From assembly GCA_050011315.1 (NCBI GenBank), contig JBEKJI010000043.1:1-9779 (forward strand): a stretch of DNA of 9,779 bases. The letters are read 5' to 3'. The translations under genes were made by a program, and so were the position numbers. The notes beneath the pieces are model-generated. The model worked only from the letters and a program-made list of their open reading frames with translations, was not told the origin of the DNA and searched no databases. Shown piece by piece: positions 5,922 through 9,657 of this stretch. The stretch is from Fen-549 sp050011315. GTDB taxonomy: Bacteria; Actinomycetota; Thermoleophilia; Gaiellales; Gaiellaceae. Numbering within the stretch: position 1 is the stretch's first letter; each line of letters starts with the position of its first letter.

Positions 5922-6057
5922 TCTCGCTTTTTCGGGGCGCCGCTGGCCGTGCGAGCCCTGGGAGGACAGTGTCGCCACACGGCCTCGCAGAGGATAGTGC
6001 GGTCAGCGGCGTCAGGGCTTTCGCGCTTGTCGCGAAAGCCCGGCCGAAAAAGCGAGA
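5922..6057 (-). repeat. tRNA-trailing structured element, copy D (family 1, best copy)
   Basis: P1 is a perfect 14-bp stem, TCTCGCTTTTTCGG (5922-5935) with CCGAAAAAGCGAGA (6044-6057). Its outer end touches the discriminator base of tRNA-Gly (6058). P3 (5936-6013) has about 19 pairs from GGCGCCGCTG/CAGCGGCGTC inward, four of them G-T on the plus strand, and the apical stem GTGT-CGCC-ACAC at 5969-5980. P2 (6015-6041) is a perfect 11-bp hairpin GGGCTTTCGCG/CGCGAAAGCCC. P2 is unrelated in sequence to the P2 of copy A but sits in the same place. The flank ACAAGACCGAATCGCC just outside P1 is shared with copy E. Confidence 0.72.
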
Positions 6058-6128
6058 AGCGGGTGACGGGAATCGAACCCGTATAGCCAGCTTGGAAGGC
6101 TGGAGCTCTACCCTTGAGCTACACCCGC
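6058..6128 (-). tRNA. tRNA-Gly (anticodon UCC)
   Basis: On the minus strand the acceptor GCGGGTG pairs with CACCCGC. The D stem is GCTC/GAGC. The anticodon stem CCAGC/GCTGG has loop CTTCCAA (anticodon TCC), and the T stem ACGGG/CCCGT has loop TTCGATT. The discriminator is T, as usual for bacterial tRNA-Gly. CCA is not encoded, because the next bases are TCT from the closing stem of copy D. Confidence 0.97.
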
Positions 6129-6138
6129 GGGTACGGGT

Positions 6139-6144
6139 AGCCTA
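6139..6144 (-). promoter_or_regulatory. -10 box of tRNA-Gly
   Basis: On the minus strand this reads TAGGCT, ten bases before the tRNA 5' end, close to the TAGACT boxes of tRNA-Pro and tRNA-His. Confidence 0.45.
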
Positions 6145-6186
6145 GCGCTCGGCGCGCGGCGGGTTCGTCCGACAACGAGCTCAGAC

Positions 6187-6292
6187 CCGTCGCCTATCGA
6201 GCCCGTCGTAGCTCCCGGCGACGGCTGATTCCGCGCTTCGGAATCGCCCGGCGAATCCCCCGTTTGAGGGGCCCATTCCTCACTTCGGAGGA
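6187..6292 (+). other. Run of four hairpins upstream of the CAP gene
   Basis: Four consecutive inverted repeats fill most of the gap before the secreted-protein gene: CCGTCGCC/GGCGACGG (6187-6224, 22-nt loop), GATTCCG/CGGAATC (6227-6245), CCCC/GGGG (6257-6271) and TCCTC/GAGGA (6277-6292). They could form a structured leader if transcription starts upstream, or simply separate the divergent tRNA-Gly promoter from the gene. I compared it by eye with the c-di-AMP (ydaO) riboswitch pattern and saw no match. Confidence 0.35.
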
Positions 6293-6327
6293 TCGACGGA
6301 CGCGGCTAAAAGGTCGATCCAGCCTTT

Positions 6328-6873
6328 ATGGCCGTTCGTCATGCGGGTCGGTTTGTTGCGTGCGCTTTTGGCGTTGCCCTGCTTTGCATGCTCGCAGTTC
6401 CGGTGGCGAGCTCGGCGCCGGCGAGCGCTCGAGCCAAATCGGTCACGGCGCTCAACAACCAGATCTTGCGCGAGGTGAATCACGTTCGCGTCCAGAATCA
6501 CCTGCAGCCGCTGGTGGCTTCTTCCCAGCTTGCCGGAGCCGCGGCGGAACACTCCCGCTCGATGGCGTCCGCCGGCTTTTTCACGCACGAATCGGCCGAC
6601 GGATCCGCGTTCTGGAAGCGAATCCAGCGCTACTACTCAGCGAGTGGCTTTCACTTCTGGGCAGTCGGCGAGAATCTCGTTTGGACCTCTCCCGACCTGA
6701 CGGCGAAGCAAGCCGTCGAGATGTGGATGAAGAGCCCGCCCCACCGCGCGAACCTTCTCAGCAAGCGTTGGCACCAGGTCGGTCTCGCTGCGGTTCATTC
6801 CGCGAGCGCCCCGGGTACTTACGAAAACCGCGCCGTGACGATCGTGACGGCCGACTTCGGCGTCCGCCGCTAG
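6328..6873 (+). CDS. Secreted CAP-domain (SCP/YkwD-like) protein
   Basis: This 181-residue protein has a signal peptide: basic MAVRHAGR, then the hydrophobic stretch FVACAFGVALLCMLAVPVA, with likely cleavage near the ASS-APASA region (28-35). The rest is one CAP domain with its marker motifs. These are LNNQILREVNHVRVQNHLQPL (split: LNNQILREVNHVR at 42-54), AAEHSRSMASAGFFTHES with H75 and H87, GENLVW with E115, and MWMKSPPHRANLL with H139. H75/H87, E115 and H139 correspond to the usual His/Glu cavity residues. Bacterial CAP proteins are exported; their biochemical role is mostly unsettled, with wall or lipid binding proposed. The ATG has no good Shine-Dalgarno, but the signal peptide starts there. 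The gene stands alone. Confidence 0.9.
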   Translation: MAVRHAGRFVACAFGVALLCMLAVPVASSAPASARAKSVTALNNQILREVNHVRVQNHLQPLVASSQLAGAAAEHSRSMASAGFFTHESADGSAFWKRIQRYYSASGFHFWAVGENLVWTSPDLTAKQAVEMWMKSPPHRANLLSKRWHQVGLAAVHSASAPGTYENRAVTIVTADFGVRR

Positions 6874-6877
6874 CACC

Positions 6878-6904
6878 GGCCGGATAGTCGTCGATAATCC
6901 GGCC
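6878..6904 (+). terminator. Hairpin behind the CAP gene
   Basis: GGCCGGAT and ATCCGGCC form a perfect 8-bp stem around an 11-nt loop, four bases after the stop codon. No T run follows, so it is a terminator candidate by position only. Confidence 0.45.
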
Positions 6905-7105
6905 TCCGAGCCAGAAGTCGGCCGCTCTCCGGGCGCTGGTTCGACGCGAACTCGGCACGTTTCCGAGCGTCTTTTCTCGATACCGCTTTCCGCCCCGTGG
7001 GTGGGTGGGGGGAGGAGAGGTGGGTCCCGCCGCGTCCCGGCCGGCCGCGCCCGGCGGGTAGCAGAGGCCGGACGAGTCGAACAGAGTCCGTACAAGACCG
7101 AATCG
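6905..7105. other. Gene-free stretch with a G-rich run
   Basis: No gene is seen. At 6999-7024 the plus strand has GGG-T-GGG-T-GGGGGG, nine mixed bases, then GGG, a possible four-stranded G structure. GGCCGGCCGCGCCC at 7039-7052 also occurs at 5857-5870 and, with one change, at 9612-9625. It is each time near a family 1 element, so it appears to be an outer part of that repeat. An inverted pair GGAC/GTCC (7068-7090 region) occupies the place of the hairpin seen next to copies A and D. Confidence 0.4.
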
Positions 7106-7245
7106 CCTCTCGCTTGCTCGGGGCGCCGCTGACGGTGCGAATCCTGAGATGGCAGTGCAACCCGCACGGCTTCGAAGAGGATCGTGCCGCCAGTGGCGTC
7201 AGGGCTTTCGTCCTTGGGCGAAAGCCCGGTCGAGCGGGCGAGAGG
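7106..7245 (-). repeat. tRNA-trailing structured element, copy E (family 1, full form)
   Basis: P1 pairs 7106-7120 (CCTCTCGCTTGCTCG) with 7231-7245 (CGAGCGGGCGAGAGG). On the plus strand the only non-Watson-Crick positions are two T-G pairs. The outer end touches base 73 of tRNA-His (7246). P3 (7122-7200) has about 22 pairs with four G-T pairs on the plus strand and one A-C mismatch. Its apical stem is GTGC-AACCC-GCAC (7155-7167), where copies A, C and D have GTGT/ACAC. P2 is GGGCTTTCG/CGAAAGCCC (7202-7227). Copies D and E share the P2 arms and the flank ACAAGACCGAATCG beyond P1. Confidence 0.72.
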
Positions 7246-7319
7246 GGTGACCGGTGGGATTCGAACCCACGACCACCGGGACCACAACCCGGGGCTCTAC
7301 CAACTGAGCTACGGCCACC
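7246..7319 (-). tRNA. tRNA-His (anticodon GUG)
   Basis: On the minus strand the acceptor GTGGCCG pairs with CGGTCAC (one G-T pair). It has the extra 5' G(-1) at 7319 opposite C73 at 7246 that marks tRNA-His. The D stem is GCTC/GAGC, the anticodon stem CCGGG/CCCGG has loop TTGTGGT (anticodon GTG), and the T stem GTGGG/CCCAC has loop TTCGAAT. No CCA is encoded; the next bases (CCT) already belong to the closing stem of copy E. Confidence 0.97.
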
Positions 7320-7330
7320 GCGCGCCAGAC

Positions 7331-7336
7331 AGTCTA
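7331..7336 (-). promoter_or_regulatory. -10 box of tRNA-His
   Basis: On the minus strand this reads TAGACT, 11 bases before G(-1), identical to the box before tRNA-Pro. Confidence 0.5.
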
Positions 7337-7471
7337 GCGGCGCGGACGCGAAATCCCGTATGCAGGTAGAAAGCCTTCTGCAGCTCGGGTTGGCGCGCTT
7401 CCGACTCATGAGACTCGGGCGCCCGCCCGAAAGCTGGCGCCATCGTCGTCTTCAAGGCCCGGCGAAGGCGT

Positions 7472-7477
7472 TACCCT
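7472..7477 (+). promoter_or_regulatory. -10 box kept in front of the broken tRNA-Arg
   Basis: TACCCT is eight bases before the tRNA start. The surrounding block from about 7466 to the D arm matches 7784 onward with few changes, so the promoter was duplicated with the tRNA gene. Confidence 0.4.
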
Positions 7478-7485
7478 GTTGGCGA

Positions 7486-7730
7486 GCGCCTGTAGCTCAG
7501 TGGAAGAGCGGCGGCCTTGTTAGAGCTCAGCTCGAAACGAAGCACTCCATCGCCTGGCCGCGCTCGGCAAGCACGATGCGTTGTCCTCGGCCTCGCCCGT
7601 AGCTTCCGGCTACGAACGAGGCACTGCGTCCTAGCCTCGCACTCACCGATCGCACCCAGTCGACGGGTCTTCATTCCAAGCTGAGCTCACGCCGCGGGTC
7701 GGGGGTTCCGAACCCTCCTCCCGAGGCTCG
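7486..7730 (+). pseudogene. Interrupted and decayed tRNA-Arg copy
   Basis: The 5' half (GCGCCTG, D arm GCTC/GAGC, anticodon 5' stem GCGGC at 7511-7515, loop CTTGTTA at 7516-7522) is a near copy of the intact tRNA-Arg at 7804. The 3' half resumes at GCCGC (7691-7695) with the variable loop GGGTC and T stem GGGGG/CCCTC. A 168-nt insert separates them. If it were removed, a 7-nt loop would be restored, but the anticodon would be TGT rather than TCT. The T loop is TTCCGAA instead of TTCGAAT. The 3' acceptor arm is gone: after CCCTCC the sequence matches the downstream flank of the intact gene, as if about nine bases were deleted. It should not give a functional tRNA. Confidence 0.75.
7523..7690 (+). 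mobile_element. 168-nt insert with terminal inverted repeats in the tRNA-Arg copy
   Basis: The insert starts GAGCTCAGCT (7523-7532) and ends AGCTGAGCTC (7679-7688) plus AC, so its ends are perfect 10-bp inverted repeats. Inside is a long hairpin (7575-7630): GATGCG/TGCGTC with two wobble pairs, GCCTCG/CGAGGC and CGTAGC/GCTACG around TTCCG. No reading frame of note and no target duplication are seen. I looked for the conserved core of a group I intron and found none, and 168 nt would be short for one. A small non-autonomous element or an intron-like structured insert are both possible. Confidence 0.45.
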
Positions 7731-7789
7731 ACTCCGGCTTGCGTTCCGCGGTCGCGGCTGAAAAACCCATGATCTCCCGATCGAGGCGT

Positions 7790-7795
7790 TACGCT
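7790..7795 (+). promoter_or_regulatory. -10 box of tRNA-Arg
   Basis: TACGCT lies eight bases before the tRNA, in a block duplicated in front of the broken copy, where it reads TACCCT. Confidence 0.45.
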
Positions 7796-7803
7796 GTTGG
7801 CGA

Positions 7804-7875
7804 GCGCCTGTAGCTCAGCGGAAGAGCGGCGGCCTTCTAAGCCGCGGGTCGGGGGTTCGAATCCCTCCAGGCGCG
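7804..7875 (+). tRNA. tRNA-Arg (anticodon UCU)
   Basis: The acceptor GCGCCTG pairs with CAGGCGC. The D stem is GCTC/GAGC, the anticodon stem GCGGC/GCCGC has loop CTTCTAA (anticodon TCT), and the T stem GGGGG/CCCTC (one G-T pair) has loop TTCGAAT. The discriminator is G7875 and no CCA is encoded. Unlike tRNA-Pro, -Gly and -His, no structured element follows directly. Confidence 0.96.
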
Positions 7876-8342
7876 TGCCCCGGGCTCGCCTTCTCTCATC
7901 TCGCTGGAAATTTCGACTCCCCCGGCGGGAGTGAGCGGCTCGGGTGATTTCACTCATCAGGGTGATTACTTTTTGACAAGGTCGTACGATCGTCTGGGGT
8001 ACTACTGGCCCGCCGCTCTATCTACCGTGCAAACCTCGCCGCCCTCCCGTTGCTCCACCTTCAGCCGCTCGATCAGCCTCGAGCGGATCGAGTCGCTTCC
8101 GCTCGGATCATGATCGATTCCGGCTCTCAGCGATCGGAGATGCGCTCCAACGGAGTCGAGTCGTCTCCCCAAGTCCCCTCGAGCAAGGCATCGGTGTCTC
8201 TCTCCTCCGGTCGCGGCGGTCTCCCCCCTCCGCGGCCGGAGGCGCCGGTGTAGCCGGGTGTTAACCTCAACCGCCTGCTGCGCTCACTCGAGCCCTCGCT
8301 TCGTTCCGAGCTAGGGCGCGCGATCGTGCTGCAAAGGGCTTA
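7876..8342. other. Gene-poor stretch between tRNA-Arg and tRNA-Leu
   Basis: No convincing gene is seen. It holds two direct GGGTGATT repeats (7942-7949 and 7960-7967) and an AT-richer patch with TTGACA at 7973-7978, but no -10 box at a usual distance. On the minus strand a start-less open frame of about 75 codons ends near 8010 with a plausible-looking stretch (RLIERLKVEQREGGEVCTVD). Its codon bias is weak and no start codon fits, so it is not called as a gene. The stretch may be the remains of decayed genes. Confidence 0.3.
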
Positions 8343-8447
8343 CTCGAGCAGGTGGAGGTACTGATCGCCGTTGCCGGCGGCTCGTTCCGGGTTCGCAGCG
8401 GGCTACACGGTGGCACTCGCTTCGAGATCGCCACTCCGTTTTCCTAG
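8343..8447 (+). pseudogene. Remnant of a histidine kinase ATPase domain (C-terminal end)
   Basis: The plus frame from 8343 to TAG at 8445-8447 reads LEQVEVLIAVAGGSFRVRS followed by GLHGGTRFEIATPFS. The pattern VE-x(4-6)-GG-x-(I/F)-x-V-x-S-x-(2-3)-G-G-T-x-F-x-(I/V) is the usual end of HATPase_c domains after the G2 box. In the next frame, GLTRA is encoded just upstream (8337-8351), so a frameshift would join GLTRA to QVEV. No N, G1 or F box is found before it. It could be a chance match in high-GC DNA. Confidence 0.35.
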
Positions 8448-8458
8448 CCGGCTCGGTC

Positions 8459-8464
8459 TATCCT
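8459..8464 (+). promoter_or_regulatory. -10 box of tRNA-Leu
   Basis: TATCCT is nine bases before the tRNA 5' end, the same hexamer as before the gene at 5123. Confidence 0.5.
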
Positions 8465-8473
8465 TCGAGAGCC

Positions 8474-8558
8474 GCGGGCGTGGCGGAACTGGTAGACGCG
8501 ACGGGTTTAGGACCCGTTGGGCTAAGTGCCTGTGGAGGTTCGAGTCCTCTCGCCCGCA
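8474..8558 (+). tRNA. tRNA-Leu (anticodon UAG)
   Basis: This is an 85-nt class II tRNA. The acceptor GCGGGCG pairs with CGCCCGC. The anticodon stem ACGGG/CCCGT has loop TTTAGGA (anticodon TAG). A long variable arm with GGGC/GCCT follows, then the T stem GGAGG/CCTCT with loop TTCGAGT. The discriminator is A8558 and no CCA is encoded. A 12-bp hairpin of repeat family 2 begins four bases downstream. Confidence 0.97.
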
Positions 8559-8562
8559 ATAT

Positions 8563-8724
8563 CCGACGGAAGTCTCACGACTTCCGTCGGAGGAGAGAAG
8601 AGAGTGCCGAGTCGCGCCTACGGCGCTTTACTCAGCACCTGCTCCTACGTACGGAGCGGCCTGGCCGGGGTTGTCTTGCGGGGTCCCGTCGAGTCGGGGA
8701 CGGGCGTTGGCTGAGCCGCAGCCG
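8563..8724 (+). repeat. Structured repeat family 2, copy 2
   Basis: The first hairpin (8563-8590) has a perfect 12-bp stem CCGACGGAAGTC/GACTTCCGTCGG with loop TCAC. After 13 bases comes a 35-nt hairpin (8604-8638): GTGCCGAGT/ACTCAGCAC with one C-A mismatch, and GCGCC/GGCGC around TAC. CTGCTCCT follows, then similarity to copy 1 through GGGGTT, GGGGACGG and TGAGCC blocks. Compared with copy 1, stem positions 2/34 and 9/27 of the second hairpin changed together from C-G to T-A. The first hairpin may end the tRNA-Leu transcript, although no T run follows. The right end is approximate. Confidence 0.65.
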
Positions 8725-8741
8725 CGCGTGTCGGCTGCGGC
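8715..8741. terminator. Strong hairpin, possible terminator between convergent units
   Basis: GCCGCAGCCG and CGGCTGCGGC form a perfect 10-bp stem with a 7-nt loop. It lies between tRNA-Leu (plus) and the DUF4389 gene (minus). There is no T run on either side, so the terminator role is inferred from position. Confidence 0.4.
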
Positions 8742-8752
8742 GGCTTCGCCGA

Positions 8753-8779
8753 GGATCTACTCCCTTCCGGGAGTGATCC
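8753..8779 (-). terminator. Hairpin downstream of the DUF4389 gene
   Basis: GGATC plus ACTCCC pair with GGGAGT plus GATCC around TTCC, with one bulged T on the plus strand. It lies 57 bp after the stop codon of the minus-strand gene. It lacks a T run on either strand. Confidence 0.4.
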
Positions 8780-8836
8780 CCGGCGGTGTGTTTCTTTTGC
8801 TCACACGGCGCCAGACTCTCGCCGTCTCTTTGTCGT

Positions 8837-9481
8837 TCAGACGGGTTCGTCCGCGCCCATGTCGAGACGGAAGGGCGGGTATTCGTCGCGCATCAGCGAT
8901 GCATAGGCGGCGACTCTCACGATCCAGCGGTTCATGCCCATCACGAAGTCGAAGATGTCGCGCGGGTAGCGCTTCTTGAAGAGAAGCACGACGGCCGCGA
9001 ACAGGACGAGCACACCGATCAGGCCGCCGGCGAAGCGCGGGCCGCCACCGCCCTGGAAGATGGCGACGATCAGGTACTGGGGGATCGCCAGCAGCCACCA
9101 CTTGACCAGTACGAGCCCGCGCGAGAGGCGCTCCGGGTAGTCGATCTCGAGCGTCGCGGGGTAGTCGGGGTCCGGCCCCAGTTTGAAGGGCGGGTAACGA
9201 TCGGTTCCGAGCGCGGAGTAACCATAGAAGCCGACACGCCAGCTCCAGCGCAGCACGCCGACGTTGAAGTCGAAGAGACCACGCGGATAGCGCCCGGTGA
9301 AGAGGATGGCGAAGAAGGCGATCACGCTCACCACGATGAAGGCGATCCAGAGGAACAAGAGCACGATGAAATGGGGGATCAGGAGCAGCCACTTGACCAG
9401 CCAGAGCCAGCGGTTGAGCTCGGGAGCCAACTCACCTTCGACACGGGCGGGATAGACGGGACGGGCGGTTGATGCCTCCAT
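8837..9481 (-). CDS. DUF4389-type integral membrane protein with duplicated unit
   Basis: This 214-residue protein starts at ATG 9481, chosen because AAGGAGG stands four bases upstream; the frame stays open 28 codons further but without a site. Two similar halves are visible. Half 1 has RPVYPARVEGELAPELNRW, membrane segments about 28-62, then FTGRYPRGLFDFNVGVLRW (61-79) and YPPF at 96-99. Half 2 has YPATLEIDYPERLSR, membrane segments about 124-142 and 150-168, then KKRYPRDIFDFVMGMNRW (169-186) and YPPF at 201-204. The repeated RYPR-(G/D)-(L/I)-FDF...RW...YPPF signature is what I know of DUF4389 proteins in actinobacteria, whose function is unknown. It appears to be a single-gene unit with repeat copy F in its promoter region. 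Confidence 0.85.
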   Translation of the reverse strand: MEASTARPVYPARVEGELAPELNRWLWLVKWLLLIPHFIVLLFLWIAFIVVSVIAFFAILFTGRYPRGLFDFNVGVLRWSWRVGFYGYSALGTDRYPPFKLGPDPDYPATLEIDYPERLSRGLVLVKWWLLAIPQYLIVAIFQGGGGPRFAGGLIGVLVLFAAVVLLFKKRYPRDIFDFVMGMNRWIVRVAAYASLMRDEYPPFRLDMGADEPV

Positions 9482-9485
9482 GTTT

Positions 9486-9492
9486 CCTCCTT
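9486..9492 (-). promoter_or_regulatory. Ribosome binding site that fixes the DUF4389 gene start
   Basis: On the minus strand AAGGAGG stands four bases before ATG 9481. It decides this start over the longer open frame reaching 9565. It is the strongest Shine-Dalgarno in the window. Confidence 0.75.
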
Positions 9493-9530
9493 GCTGCGAA
9501 CGATCGCTGCCGAAAACCTGCTCGATTATG

Positions 9531-9640
9531 ACGGCCGGAGACTCGGAGGACAGTGCGGGTAGCACGAGCCCGCAGAGGATCGTGTCGCCAGCCGTGTCAG
9601 GCGGCTCTTAAGGCCGGTCGCGCCCGGCCCCGGGCCGGCC
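9531..9640 (-). repeat. Family 1 element, copy F (short form)
   Basis: GAGGACAGTG near 9546 and CGCAGAGGATCGTG at 9571-9584 match copy D almost base for base. The apical stem is GTGC-GGGTA-GCAC (9553-9565). A shortened base stem joins ACGGC (9531-9535) with GCCGT (9591-9595). TCAGGCGGCTC and GGCCGGTCGCGCCC follow, as beside copies A-C. A strong palindrome (9612-9640, GCCCGG/CCGGGC core) closes it. In tRNA orientation it lies ahead of the DUF4389 gene, as copy B lies ahead of the gene at 5123. The outer P1 arms are missing. Confidence 0.55.
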
Positions 9641-9657
9641 ATGTCCCTATCCCCCTT

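Noticed and set aside
6870..7409. 179-codon minus frame spanning tRNA-His and repeat copy E, and several similar frames at 5558-5980 and 6637-7287
   Set aside because: They overlap tRNA genes and structured repeats, and are Arg/Ser/Pro-rich. The recurring translated motifs (such as the SGAPSKREAIRS type) merely reflect the DNA repeats being read in frame.
7523..7690. Group I intron in tRNA-Arg
   Set aside because: The site is right, but no P3-P7 core motif is visible, the insert is short, and the 3' exon is damaged. I kept it as an insert of unknown type.
7973..8005. Promoter with TTGACA (7973) and TACTAC (8000)
   Set aside because: The spacing of 21 bases is too long, the nearer TACGAT is only 6 bases away, and no gene follows.
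8060..8295. Minus-strand open frame with a stretch reading IRSRLIERLKVEQREGGEVC
   Set aside because: There is no usable start codon between the upstream in-frame stop and this stretch, codon bias is weak, and no known family is recognised. A decayed gene cannot be excluded.
8837..9565. Longer start (ATG 9565) for the DUF4389 gene
   Set aside because: The extra 28 residues run into repeat copy F and lack a ribosome site, whereas ATG 9481 has AAGGAGG four bases upstream and begins the conserved domain.
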